DNA from: Lineus longissimus
Lineage: Eukaryota; Nemertea; Pilidiophora; Heteronemertea; Lineidae
NCBI RefSeq assembly: GCF_910592395.1
Contig: NC_088310.1
Span: 21,273,501 to 21,337,500 of the forward strand
Length of the DNA: 64,000 nt
Direction: 5' to 3'
The notes beneath the pieces were generated by a model that did not search any database, was not told where the DNA came from, and was given only the letters and a program-made list of their open reading frames with translations. Shown here piece by piece: positions 27,915-42,420 of the stretch. Position numbers and translations under genes: made by a program. Each line of letters starts with the position of its first letter. The stretch's first letter is position 1.

Positions 27915-29205
27915 TACAGGTTACTACTACTACTGCTACTAATAAGACCAATGACCAAAGGTCGTAGGGGCACCATGGCAGCTTGCAGCAGTGATGCATG
28001 CCCAAGTAGATCTGTTTTCGGCCTTCTGGATAAGTTGAGGTGTTGTGAGGCCGGTCCACTCTTTGATGTTATCCATCCACGTTTTCCTTGGTCTTCCTCG
28101 CTTCCTCCCTCCAGCGATAGTGCCTTGCAAGATTGTCTTTGCAAGCGAGTCATGTCGGCATACATGTCCAAACCAGTTGAGCTTCCGTCTTTTTACGATG
28201 GTCAGGAGTGTCTCGTGCGTTCCACATGTTGTCTCCACCTCTTGTCGAACTGACACATTGGTTCTTGGTATGAAATCCCAAGCAGTTTCCGCAGGCACTT
28301 CATCTCAAACACTTGGATGCTGCACTCTGTCTCGGCATTTGTCGTCCAGCTTTCACAGCCGTAGAGGAAGATGGAGACGGCGAGGGACCTGTAGAGTTTG
28401 ACCTGTACTTGCAGGCAGATGTTCTTGCTCTGTAGATTGGGATGGAGTCTGGCTAATGCTGCTGTTACTTGGGCGATTCTGACTTTTATCTCTTGAGTTG
28501 ATGTACCGTCCCTGTTGAGGATGGACCCTAGGTATTTGAAATGGTCAACATCTTCGAGGAGTTCGCCGCACATTGTTACTGCTGTCCTGGTACACTGTAC
28601 TGTACTGTTGGCCATTCCTTTGCTTTTGGGGGTGCTGACTTCCATATCATAGGCGCCACTGCTTCTTTCGAACCGGGTAGAGAGATCTTGGTGTTCTCCT
28701 CCATCACCTGCCATCAGGTCGATGTCGTCTGCAAAGCGCAGGTTGCCGAGTAGTCTGCCTTCAATGGAAATTGATGATTCAAAGTTTGTCAGCGGCTCTT
28801 GCATTATGTTTTCCAGGTTTACGTTGAACAGTGCAGGGGAAAGGAGACATCCTTGTCGGACTCTGACCATCGTACTGAAGAAGCCGCCGAGTTGATTGTT
28901 CTGGAGGACTGCACTGGTTGCATTGTCATACAGTTCTTTGATTATTCTGACCAGAGGTTCAACGATGTTGTAACCCCTCATGACCTTCCAAAGGCCCTCG
29001 TGCCATATGCGGTCGAAAACAATGAAGTTGTGATGTAGTTCCCTCTGGTGGTCCAGGTGTTTTTTTCAACTAACAATCTGATGTTGAAGATTTGTTCCTC
29101 TGATAGTATCTCCTCGACCTTGGGTTTGAGTCTGCTGAGGATGATGCGTAAGTTACAGATGCAATACAAATTCAAAACCAAGTGATTTTATACTTATACA
29201 TCTGG
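27915..29205 (-). mobile_element. 5'-truncated, frameshifted non-LTR retrotransposon (LINE)
   Basis: The minus strand encodes the second half of a LINE ORF2. It begins with a reverse-transcriptase fragment (LSRLKPKVEEILSEEQ, 29.15 kb) and continues through VRQGCLLSPALFN and the catalytic FADD motif (LRFADDIDLM, about 28.73 kb) to YLGSILNRDG. It ends with the C-terminal KRRKLNWFGHVCRHD...GRPRKTW block (about 28.2-28.05 kb). Defects visible are a frame change near the A7 run at about 29.06 kb, a short gap after SEEQ where family members carry additional residues, and another frame break near 28.2-28.3 kb. The element ends in a (TAG)n-like run at about 27.92 kb, a typical LINE tail. The endonuclease half is absent. 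It belongs to the jockey/I/CR1-like group; I cannot assign the clade. It is inactive. Confidence 0.85.
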
Positions 29206-30343
29206 TGAAATTAGTTGCAATATCTCATGCATGCTTCATCATTAAACAGTATTTACCTCAACTATTTTGCCCCTAACATTCAATAAAAAATAGTAATGAT
29301 GAATATAAGGCCAAGTGACACACCAACACGATTACACTAACAGCATAAGATAAATAAGAAACAGCTAGCACGTGGGTAAATGATAACTGGTGAGAATCCT
29401 GCCTTGGGCGCAGACGGTATCGGAAGTTGAGAACGCATGACAAACTACTGATGAAGCTTCCAAGACTGTCATCCCCTTGAGGAAGTTCATTTCACTGGCG
29501 TATAATTTAGCACGCCACACCTGCAGCGATCAGCAGATAATGAATTAACCATCTCTCAGTGGCCTTTGGCTGGTAGCAGATGGAGTAAACCTTGTGTATT
29601 AATGAAAGGTATAATATACTGTGTAGTGTGAGTGGTCAATTTTTAAAATGAGAGGCTTGAAAAGCTCAAACTGTAAAGTGCGAGGCAGGGCTTTTCCACC
29701 CAGTCGCCACACCATTTTCAAATTAAACCACTCAAAAAGACATACAAGAAATGTACTTGACATCAGCTCTGGTTCCACTACATTCCATAACTGATTTTTT
29801 GTGTCACCTTTGTTTCTATTTCGCACCAGTTATCATCAAGATTCCACTGCCAACCAAGACGTCTGCTCATTCTTGTTCACACAAGCACAAATATACGTGT
29901 AGTGTTCTGCAGACAAAATTGATATCATACAAGAGGCAACAAAAATTCCAATACATATAAAGTAAACATTGACTTTGCTGAAATGGGAATTGATGTTCTT
30001 TGCTGGAAACAAGAGAAAACCTGTACATATTATGAAGGAAACGTGCAGTAAGCCTGGCAATTAAATAAAATATAGACTCAGCTGCCGTATGAGATCCTTC
30101 TCAAATGCCTAAAGACACTGGAAAACACCACCATGGATGACATATGCAGCGTCATCTATCACTATTGCATAACCTGTAGTTTGTTAGCACACCAAACATA
30201 GCAATGTGACACTGGGGAAGCATCTCAAACAGCCAAGTCTAGAGTAAAAAATATCATATGGATATAAAAAATCCATCACAATTCTTGGACAGACAGCACA
30301 TCTAAAGCAGAATGTTGCAATGTACAAACGGCACCTGTCACCT
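29206..30343. other. Intergenic or 3' flank, no gene seen
   Basis: AT-rich DNA upstream of the truncated LINE 5' end. No supported exon was found. A further exon of the TALPID3-like gene might be expected in this direction on the minus strand, but I could not find one with good sites and phase. Confidence 0.4.
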
Positions 30344-30349
30344 TTTATT
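30344..30349 (-). terminator. Candidate minus-strand poly(A) signal
   Basis: AATAAA on the minus strand, about 50 bp beyond a TGA at 30398-30400. That TGA closes an open frame ending TTEASDEASDEATSIDSN. If this frame (30398 to about 30556, entered at an AG in phase 2) is a terminal exon of the gene upstream, this signal would end the transcript. The phase fits the last called exon at 31066, but the peptide is not recognisable as TALPID3. Confidence 0.25.
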
Positions 30350-31065
30350 CTTCTCCTATCGCGAGAAGAGGAAAGGAAATGAGCAAAGAAGTATCTATCA
30401 GTTACTGTCTATGGAAGTAGCTTCATCACTAGCTTCATCACTGGCTTCAGTAGTTCCTAAAGGAATGAGGAGCAGGATGGTGCAGTCAAGCCCCTGGCCA
30501 CAAAGGAATCTCACACCAGCTGGAAAATCTTCCTGATGGAGTTTACCTCTCATAAGGAACCTGGATCTATTCAAGCCATAACAATTATGCACAATCACAT
30601 AGTTAATTTTCTCCATGTCACGCCCGTGTTTATCTTACCTGTGGGCCATTTCTCATAATGTAGTGAGGGTCATTTGACCCTAATTACGATTCCTTGGAGG
30701 ACTTTTTCTTCTCCATTAAAGGGACAAAGTTTATTGTTAAGTCTATCATTTAATGGTGAAAATTGCCCAAGACAAATCCAGAGGGAATACATAATCAGTG
30801 TCGTTGTACCTCAACAAATTTATCCCCTGGTGGGATAAATAAGTAGCATGGGAACAATTTTGAATGGAAATGATCTCCCTGGAATTGTAAGAGCCAAAAA
30901 GTAAGTAATAAGTAATGCATTTTTGTTACACTCTAAGTACACGTGTAATTCATTGTTTTATATGTAAGCTTGACTTTGGAAAGCTATTTTAAAACAACAT
31001 ATTCAAGTGATTTGAGAAATCTCGTTTTTAGTGCCAGTGCAGAGGATACCATGGGACAGCCCTAC

Positions 31066-34000
31066 CTTCGTGCATCTGTATCCCGCTCTGGGGTGTCTTC
31101 ATGGGCTGCCAAGATTTCTGCCAAAAACCCTTGGGCTAAAAAATGAGAAACGGAGACTTTCACATTAATGGCAATGCTATTTTACAAGAATTTTGTTTCA
31201 AACTAATCATAATAATAAGATAGATAGATTGTATTCCTCTGTCAGAGTGCAGCACTTAACAGGGGTCAATACACATAATTTCCCATACGCACATTTTAGG
31301 AAAAGTAATGCCGATGGTCAGTGGTGCATGCCGTTATGAAATTACTGAGTCATGACACAGTAAACACGTGACTAAATTGACGCAATCCAGAAGATGCGAT
31401 GACGTTTCCTTTTTGCAAGAATAGTGCAGGGAGTTGAAGAATAACAAGTAGTGCACAAACACAAAGGAAGAATAGCGTGCAGGAAAAGCGAGATTTGGCC
31501 AGTGCAGCAACAGAAGCCAGGCAGAGCAAGTATAAGATACCTCCAACCTTTTTTGTCTGACAGGTTGATCACACATACACTGAAGGGAATGCAGCAAACC
31601 TTGTTGCCACTCAAGTTACCAGTCACCTGTCTATTGCTAGTGTAGTGCAAGACATAGACACGATTAAAGTCTAAAGCATACAGCATTACAAAATGGGAGG
31701 CAAATGCACAATCGTTGCTCTTGAGATTAACATAATAGACGATCTGAAGAGCAAATGTTAAAACACAACCATAAAGCACTCAGATAAGACTTCAGGGAGA
31801 GTAGTGTAGTGCACAGATCGGACAATAGATGGTGTGCAAGTTTTTGTATTTTTCCAATGATGTCGCTATTTGCCTCCCACCAGCACATTTTCAATAAATC
31901 AATAGTAAGGAATAACAGTTTAGATTCAGGCCTGTAGAGGGGGTGCTGGTGATGGACACAGTGGGAAGAGCTTGGAGGTGTTTAAAGAAGACACCAGTTG
32001 ATGTATAAGCAAGAAGAAAAAGTGACGCTCTATCTACAATCATGTTCTACTGTGATTTCTATCAAAAGAAATCATCACAATTCGACACAATGCCTTACAT
32101 TTTTCAGGGTGCATTGGAGATATTTTCCTCCTGTAACCAGAATCTTCATAAGATGTCGGCATCGGTGGCCTCATTCTTGGAGCAGGTGTGTCAAGTGGCG
32201 ACCCCTTTCTCAGGTCTTCATCACCGGGGTGGGACTCGGGTGAAAACCGCACATCCTGCTTGAGATCCTTGGCAGCTGGATGGTAGTGTTTGCGGTGGGG
32301 GTCGTGTGGGTGAGAATAATTTGACGGAGTCGGTTCATGTCTTGGTTTGTAGTTACATGGCGTGCCTTTTGGATACTTCATCATGTTGGCCTGAATGAAA
32401 TTGGATAATGGAATCAGTTTCAGTGAAAAATTTAACATAATTCAATGATGGGTGATGAACTCTACAGATTTTGAAACTTTATTTACCTGCCAGTTCAATT
32501 GCTGCTGCTGCATATTTTCAATAAAATCCAGTCTCTTCTGGGTGAGGTCATTCAACTGCCTTTCCAAAGCACTGACGCGTCTGTTCTCTTCAGGTGTTCG
32601 GCTTTGTTTTTTTCCAGAAAGCTCAGACAATCTCTCCAAGACTGAGGACATTTTAGTTTCCAAATCCTGTTGAGCCTGCAAAGAAGTTTATGGAAACCTT
32701 GCAAGAAAACAACTTTTCCATACTGAAAAGTCAAACAATGAGGAACTTTATCAATTTAACAGTGTGATGCAGAAAGGGCAAGGAAGGTGTGGTAAGTATC
32801 ATTTTTGCTATCAGTATCACGGACTACATCATACTCATAACAGGCCCCAGAACATTTCATACCAGCCTCCTTGTAGTCTTTGAACCATTTCATACAGAGG
32901 TGAGTGTGGGAACACCATAGTATAGTTTCACTGGTCATTTGTAAGTAGGATTCATTCACAAATAAACCTGAGAAATACCTCAGGTGTCTGTGCACTTTAG
33001 CTGTTGATGATTACACCAACAGCTTGTGTTACCAACCAGGAACGGTGTAACCTGCGATGCAATGCAATGTTGACCATCAGTAATTCCTAGGACTCCTTCT
33101 TACCTTCATATATGGCTGAGTAATAGCAATAGCAGCAGAAGCAGCAACAGCAGCCGTTATAGACTCTCTGACATTTGCATTTTGATTTCCTTCACTAGTC
33201 TTCGGCAACTGAGACTCTTCAGGGCCAACAAATGTGGGCTTCACAACACGTTTCATAGGGCCACCTTCCTCCTTCCTAGAAGTAGATGGTAACAGAAATA
33301 AAGTTTATAACCAGTTTTATCAAATTTAAGCACAAAACAAAACCTGTCAAATGCAATATCCTAGGCTGTGACCTTCAGGTCTTTCTCAATTCCCCACTGT
33401 TTCTTCTTGACATTTTGTTCCTCTGACAAATCAATTATCTTTTTTTCCACTAACCTCTTAGCGAGATGTTCTCTAGCTTTCCTCTCCCTTTCACCACACA
33501 CAAACTTGCTAATTTTCACATCCTGGTTCTGTTGTCGGCCAGAGGCAGCAGCACCTGTCACTGGGGCACCCTGTACCACATGGCTCACGTTCTGGAATGT
33601 AAGAATTTCATGGTCAATAAGAATCAAGACACGCAATTATGTCAAATCAAGTCTTTATTATTTCTCATCATCTTTCTTCAGCTATTTCTTTGCATTTATA
33701 CAGCTTACATACAAGACCCAGGGCACAAACTACATGTTGGATGGCAAACCAGGATCTGTGCACAGTGCAGATCCTGGGAATGGCTGGGTAAAGCTTTACC
33801 AGCTGCATCATTAGTCAACCGATATCAATTTGCTTTGAGTTGCAGACACGGAACAAACAGTTTGCACAGCAGGCTGATGTTGCCCATCATGATATAGCAC
33901 CTGAAACAATCATCTGAACTTCACGATCTGCCAAAGAAGGCCTTACCCGTTGATATCGCCTTTGTATCTGTGTCCCAAGGCTGCTCCCTTCACTGGCTGT

Positions 34001-35113
34001 AGATGCCGATGATGGGGAGACACTGGTCTGTGCATGGATGGTCACAATTGTCTCCGGCACATCTACTATTTCAGGTTGACTTGATCCTCCAGAAGCCGAG
34101 GACACATCTGAAAGAGACAAATGTCACAGAAACATTGTAGAAGTGGGGTTACACTTTCACATAGAGGCATAGAAGAAAAAGGAGTGCTTACCATTGCACC
34201 ATCAAAATGAACTTTAGCTAAAGAAATTTTTCTCTTCAGTATTACCTTTTTTGCTCGAGAAGGTCATGAAGATGAAAGACCTACCAGCAGCATTTGTGTA
34301 GTCAACTCCTGTGTCCATCATCATTGTCGGTTGGCCTCTTGTCCTTGACGAGGTAGTAGAGACCTCAGACATGGGTGCAGCACCATCACCATCAGAGACA
34401 GGGGCAGTCGTATCAGGAAAGTGACGTTCAATAGAAACATTAGAACGCTTCCAGGGGCCTCGATCAAGTTGATGTGAAGTTGCTGACTCTTCTCTGTCAA
34501 GCCTCCCTTGCACCAAACCACCATTTCTCTTCTTGGTTTTTGTGGACACTTTTTCTGGCACCTGGAACAGCGGTGGAGGAACATACTCCGCTGAATCCTT
34601 CCGGCCATAAGTTGAGTCTAGTGTGCTGTTAAGTTCTGCCTCAAATGGGGGTTGTATTTCCCTCAATCGCTTAGCTGGGACCTTTACCCTCCTGGCACTT
34701 TCATTGAAGAAACTGTCATGTACATTCTGTCTGGACAACGAACTTGCATTCAGTGGATCTCCATCTGTTTCCATGACAGTTGAGCGTATCAATATCTCAC
34801 TAGCGGTTGAACTGTGTGAGGTGTTCTCCTGTTTCTCGGATCCCTCTGGTGATGTCGCATTCTGGATATTTATCTGTTCTGTCTTGAGACTTTCGCCCCT
34901 GGCACTGTCTGCCTCAACAGACCTAGCTTTCACACTGCTGGCTTCTCCAGATTCTTCCTTGGAACTTGTGGTTGTGTCCAAAGCTGTTACTGCAGCTGAT
35001 GTTATAGAGAGAAGTTCATTTGCCTCACTCTTCGTTGTAGCATTGGCACCACTGTCTTCATTTTCCTCAGGTTTTTCATTCAACAGTGTCAACACATCTC
35101 CTGTTTCATCCAT
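31066..35113 (-). CDS. KIAA0586: TALPID3/KIAA0586-like ciliary protein, N-terminal part (3' end not resolved)
   Basis: Seven minus-strand exons join in phase: 35113..34285, 34107..33901, 33554..33373, 33271..33104, 32675..32487, 32390..32099 and 31135..31066, giving about 645 residues. The start is ATGGATGAAACAGG, with a 5'-UTR acceptor near 35139. Residues about 1-345 are Ser/Thr/Glu-rich and probably disordered. Residues about 462-524 form a coiled coil (RRVSALERQLNDLTQKRLDF, then ENMQQQQLNWQ). This is followed by SPLDTPAPR and GFLAEILAAHED, which resemble conserved TALPID3 segments as I remember them. TALPID3 is a centriolar protein needed for ciliogenesis and Hedgehog signalling. The junctions 33554 and 33373/33271 use weak sites. 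The family is usually about 1,500 aa; a possible further exon (30679..30639, reading NDPHYIMRNGPQ) does not fit in phase. Linkage with other human 14q genes supports the call. Confidence 0.55.
33749..33777. repeat. Perfect 10-bp-arm hairpin in a TALPID3-like intron
   Basis: CCAGGATCTG at 749-758 is exactly repeated in inverted orientation as CAGATCCTGG at 768-777, around a 9-base loop. It lies inside an intron between exons 34107..33901 and 33554..33373. No function is apparent. Confidence 0.6.
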
Positions 35114-38100
35114 TTCTTCAATATTTTTTATTTCTTAAACTGAAAGATAACAGAAATGGGTTGTCACACACAAACAGCAAGGGCTTGTTTGAGGAGGCAG
35201 GCCTGGCTAGCCTATACGGCTATAGGCTATAAAAGGAGAGAGCCCATCAATTTCATAATTATGCCATATCTATGGTAGCATAGGCCTATCCACCTATCTA
35301 TAATCTTAATCTATCTTCCTCATCTCACATCTGAACTACATGAGTACACACATGCCATCGGACATGGCACATGCACACTGCACATACTTCTCTTCAGTTA
35401 GAATGGTTCATAAAGACCACTGCCACTGGATCAGGGTCAATGCATGCATGCACTTGCTGTTGCAAAAATCATGCATGATAAACTATTGACTATGGCTATG
35501 CTATCAGCTGGATGAGCTATGCATGATTATGAACAATTTTTGTGACATTTTGTGAACCAATAAATATGGCAAAATTGAAACGCCAGCAGTAAACTGACCG
35601 GAAGGTTATCGACATAGAGAGACTACAAATTTATCTACCTGCATATAATCTATTCAGCACTTTAAAATGAATATCCGAGCCTTAATTTTGGATTTGAATT
35701 GAATAAACAAAATATTTCAACAACCCGCCAGCCATTACAATGCAGCTAACGAAGGCCATGTGCTAGCTGGATTCTGATTGGTTGATGAAATTCTGTACTT
35801 TTCGCTTATTAAAGTGAATTGATACTAATATAGCCAAACATAAACAATCTACAACTACTCACTGCTGATAAAAAGGTTACATAGTACACATTTTCTATGC
35901 TTGCCATGAATATTTTTAGTTTTGTTTGGTATTTGATTGCATTAAATGAACAAAAAGATACAACAAGTTCATTACAATTTCATCCAATCAAATTAGAGTT
36001 CTCATGACAGGGGGAAATTAATTTCTACAGCAGTCACAAGGTGGCAGGTTTTGAAAAGAGGAGATTAACCCATTCTGGTCTTTTTACATATACCCCGTAT
36101 CTGCCACATCTTCCTAACTGAAGTTATTCAATCAATACCGTGTTGAATATGACTGTCAACATTTGATGCTCACGTCTGCTACTCCAAACAGAATTGATAA
36201 TGGTGTCTAACTCATGGACACAATCATGTCACAACCATCCAGAGACACTACAACCAAGACTGACTTTATCAACACAACCAGCACGGCTGCAAGACATATT
36301 TTGACCATTGTGCATTTATTCTTTTATCCACTCGGAATTAACATTTGTCCTGATGATGGAAATATACAGGAAGCATCCTTACCACTTGGAGACAAAGTCA
36401 CAACCACAAAAAAATGTACTACAAGGTTGATGATAGAAACAACTGACATTGCGGACCATGATGGAGACTGAATACCACTGCAGCCAGAAATCTCAACTCT
36501 TACAAGTTGGCAACCAGGCTGATAAGGAGTCCTCAGATTTGACATGGAAGTAGAGTTGGATTTGGAGACCATATCACAACCAAAGCCAGGACAGTGCACC
36601 TCAATCTTCTTTCTTGGTCCATCAGCGATTGTTCCAAAATGATATCTTGGGTCACAATGTCAAATAAATAACATCATTTTATGGTAAACCATGATATCTT
36701 TGAGAGAAGCTAGAATGTCGTAAATTTGCTCATTTTCAATTTCCCTGATTGAGGTACGTCTCCACTGCCTCATTCAATTTATATCCTTGGTTGGAAGATT
36801 AGTATCTACAAAACAAACTTCAAAGAAGAAAATGCACAACTACCATTAAAGACGACTGTTACAAGACATCTTCAATTGGTATTTGGTTGATTTTGTTTTG
36901 TAAACAGTGCACAAATACAACTAACAACTAAAAGATTTTCATGTAACAAAGTTTTAATTTTCCACCAGTAAAAATATTCCACCATGATGTGGAAGAAAGC
37001 AACATTTACAAAGGACATATTTTCATTTCAATACTGTTTTCCTCATAAATTCACAAGTCACCAAAGGCACAGCCAGCAGTTTAGATACCAGTATATTAGA
37101 CCAGTTTGTTACAATTCAACTAACTACTAGTACTACTTTTCTGGAAGCAGCATGTATATATCATCCTTTGACTAGTATGTTTCATGTATTTTGTTGATGC
37201 CTACTGGAAAGACGAACATCACATTTAATGTTCCTTGGGGCCCAAATTCTTATGAAAAAAGTTTTTTATTAGTCAAAGGGTGGAGTACACGCACATCAAC
37301 TGACATACTGGTATAGTAAATGCCATGCAAACAGCTATATTTTGTCCAGATTATTACTTTTAAACTAGATTTTAGAGACGACAGAAAAAATGAAGCATAT
37401 TGAAAACTCTAAACTAGAACACATTTTGACAATATTCGGAATCTCCCAACACATATTGTAGAAATCATTGTATGACTTATCACATTTAAAATCAATGCAA
37501 CTCTTTTAACTAAATGCCAGCAAAGAAAACCAAAAAGTTAAAAAACATTTGTTGGTCACAGCTAAACAGCAATGAATAACACATGTACTTGAATTCACAT
37601 CATTGGATAATAATTCGGTACAGTAATTGACCAGCGTTATGGAAGAACCTAGATTGTATAACTACAAAACCAAGTTGGTGATGATTTACAAGTAGATTGT
37701 GGCAGTTTATATTGACATGTAATGTATTTATATCTTCTACATAAAAGGAAAGACTGGGAACTTGTCTGGGATACCTTTTTCAATCTAAAGTACAAAAATG
37801 CAACACAAGGTAATGGACGGTGCAACGAAGTTTACACAACACCAGAATGAAACATATAAGAAATATGTAGAAAAGTTATCAAAATTAAGGGAAAGATTGA
37901 CTTGTGAGAAAATGAGCACAGCAACTACATGTAGTTTCATGGAATGTTTTTTTTCTAAACGTATTGTAAGCTAAAAAATATATGATCACAAAATATTAGA
38001 TACATGTAAGATAGTCAGTAGACACCAAGTCATGTTGAGTTTGACACCCCAAGTCGAAGTTTTCTCATTTGTGACCTTCGAAATCATTTTTTTAGACTAC

Positions 38101-38672
38101 AATCCTTGGACATATTTAGTAGAGCAATAAACAGCAAATTTCCACCACATCACACATTTTAACTTCTGTGCAACGACTGAACACTGCAAGAACAAGACGT
38201 AAATTGTTTTAAAGATACAGGTTCCAAAAGATGCAGATGCAGATGTTAATGCTCATGCCATTATGTCGGTAACCTAGATGACTTGTATTTGGAAGGGAAG
38301 ACGAGAATTCTTAACCAGGATCTTCTTCAGTTGAAAAAAATGTGAACCTGTAGACCCTATTTCTGCTATTCTGGGATAACTCGGTAATTTTGAAGGGTGT
38401 TTCACTCTTATCCATATATAACAATAGACAATCACAATTACATTATTTTATCGCCCTGAATACAAGATGGATTTTTTTGGTCAGAAGTCCTTCTCTATTT
38501 CTGGAGAAAACCCTTGGTGGGCAAGATGACAACGCAAAACGTCATTCCTTCAATCTTTCAGGCATGCTTGACTTGATTTTATATCGCCTTCCATCATACT
38601 GTAATCATTAGCATAATTGTGGTCATATAAATCTATATACAGCAACGTTTCCTCTGGAATTGGCATCCCGAC
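35114..38672. other. TALPID3-like upstream region and calmodulin 3' flank
   Basis: 35.11-35.14 kb is 5' UTR of the minus-strand gene, entered at a TTATCTTTCAG acceptor, so its promoter lies further up at an unknown point. The rest is AT-rich and nearly CpG-free. The part next to 38672 is probably the calmodulin 3' UTR; a minus-strand AATAAA at 37265-37270 would give a UTR of about 1.4 kb. No other exon was found. Confidence 0.4.
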
Positions 38673-41036
<2,364 letters not shown>

Positions 41037-41216
41037 CTGGAAGAAAACTGTATTGTCAAAATCAACTGAAAACCAGTGATAGTGAAATGAGATGTAATGG
41101 AAATTACGCACACTCGTTCTTTTCACTTTTTTGGCAACAGACCAATCTGCGAGGTGTTGACTAATCGCCGTCATACTCATGGGGAAGATTGTTTGCAATG
41201 CCAATGCCCAATACGT

Positions 41217-41399
41217 CACTTACAGAGTTGTGGCCCGGAAGTGGCGACGGTACGCTTAAGACAATGGGAGACTGCTAAACTGTGGAACTGGAATTGGGAA
41301 CGATTGCACCCTCGCTTTGCCACTTGGCAGATTCCACATTTTAGCAGTCTTCCATTGTCTAAAGCTATCATCGCCACTTCCGGGCAACCTCTGTAAGTG
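41217..41399. mobile_element. MITE-like element with ~68-bp terminal inverted repeats
   Basis: The left arm 41217-41287 begins CACTTACAGAG and runs through CCCGGAAGTGGCGA to ACTGCTAAACTGTGGAA. The right arm 41332-41399 is its reverse complement with about 10 differences. About 45 bp of unrelated core lies between them. The sequence encodes nothing and lies in the first intron of the calmodulin gene, next to exon 2. Long-TIR, non-coding and short are the marks of a foldback/MITE DNA element. Target-site duplications were not resolved by eye. Confidence 0.75.
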
Positions 41400-41594
41400 T
41401 TGTTTATAATGGCAATGCACGAAGTGGGGAAGTGGGGATATGGGCCTACACTCAATCATTGTCACTGATTGAATCAAATCATTCCAATATCGCACCACGC
41501 CAACGTCGTTACTCAGTGAGTCAGTCATGATACTGCGTGCAACACTGTCAGTGCAAACACAACAGTCAACAGGTAGGCCTAGGCCTATGGCGGT

Positions 41595-41848
41595 GGAACG
41601 AGTTTACAATCCCCGATCACACCCCAAAAAAAGGTCATCGTTGACTAACGAAGCACCACTGTTCAATGGATTTATGGAACGAGTTTACAATCCCCGATCA
41701 CACCCCCAACAAAAGGTCATCGGTTGACTAACGAAGCACCACTGTTTAATGGATTTATGGAACGAATTTACATAATTACAATCCCCCATCACACCCCAAA
41801 AAAGGTCATCGGTTGACTAACGAAGCACCACTGTTCAATGGATTTATA
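41595..41848. repeat. Three-copy ~80-90-bp tandem repeat
   Basis: Units begin GGAACGAGTTTACAATCCCC at about 41595 and 41675, with a third, longer copy at about 41758 (GGAACGAATTTACATAATTA). Each continues through a GGTCATCG[G]TTGACTAACG stretch to CACTGTTYAATGGATTTAT. Identity is high between copies. An inverted fragment (CGGGGATTGTAAAT) follows near 41897. The array lies in the inferred first intron of calmodulin. Confidence 0.85.
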
Positions 41849-41949
41849 CTTAGGCCTATAGGCCTAGTTGAATGCGATCAAACTTCGTCATTTCCGATCG
41901 GGGATTGTAAATTTTAACCATTAGGTGTACACATTATGACCATACCTAC

Positions 41950-41952
41950 CAT
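41950..41952 (-). CDS. CALM: Candidate start exon of calmodulin (ATG only)
   Basis: Animal calmodulin genes commonly have an intron directly after the initiator ATG, and here exon 2 starts with the GCA codon for Ala2. On the minus strand the sequence AAAACAAAATATG|GTAGGTATGG gives an ATG followed at once by a strong donor at 41949-41948, about 910 bp upstream of exon 2. This is the best candidate I found. Another ATG|GT further upstream cannot be excluded. Confidence 0.4.
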
Positions 41953-42294
41953 ATTTTGTTTTAATGTTTCTGTTTTGTTAATATGAAGTTATCACGAAAA
42001 AAGTGCCCGGAATATCGAAATCGACTTTCGGTGTTAGCGCCGTCAGAAAGGTAAAACGAGGCTGTGGTGGTGCATAGCCGACTAACATCGTTCCCATGAA
42101 TTTCCACAGGCTGCGAGTGAGGTTAGGGCGGGAAATTTGAATCGGTGGAATTTTCCCGCCCCGCAAACCCGCGCGAAGAATTGCGCGTAAATTGAGTCAT
42201 TTTTTCCCTTTCTAAATGCGGTAACTGTATTCATGTTATGCACTGGTTATACCACGATGATAGACCCCCGCGGCAGTTCATTTCGTCATCCTGA

Positions 42295-42420
42295 TCGCCT
42301 CTTATTGGCCGGGCCGGTCCACTGCGTCCATCCTGAGGAAATCAGGGGATTTTGTTCGCTTTACACGAAGCGAACATTAACTCCTGATTTCCTCAAGATC
42401 CGCCGGGCCTAATGAGACGA
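42295..42420. repeat. ~125-bp imperfect palindrome
   Basis: The inner arms GAGGAAATCAGGGGATTTTG / TTCGCTT (42335-42361) and AAGCGAACATTAACTCCTGA / TTTCCTC (42368-42394) are nearly perfect inverted copies around a TACACG loop. The outer arms continue, less perfectly, as CTTATTGGCCGGGCC and GCCGGGCCTAATGAG, with an extra segment (GTCCACTGCG) on the left side. It may be a small foldback element or a cruciform-forming site. It lies upstream of the calmodulin start and of the cyclase-family gene. Confidence 0.7.

Noticed and set aside
28541-29038. Plus-strand open frames over the LINE
   Set aside because: They are antisense shadows of the reverse-transcriptase coding strand.
30639-30679. Possible TALPID3-like exon reading NDPHYIMRNGPQ
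   Set aside because: The donor (CAG|GTAAGAT) is strong, but the acceptor phase does not match the preceding exon; kept only as a note.
33700-33800. Possible extra exon between 33901 and 33554
   Set aside because: An open stretch exists, but its exit phase is incompatible and it coincides with a perfect hairpin.
34623-35138. 171-codon plus-strand open frame
   Set aside because: It is the exact antisense of the first TALPID3-like exon, whose splice sites and phase support the minus strand.
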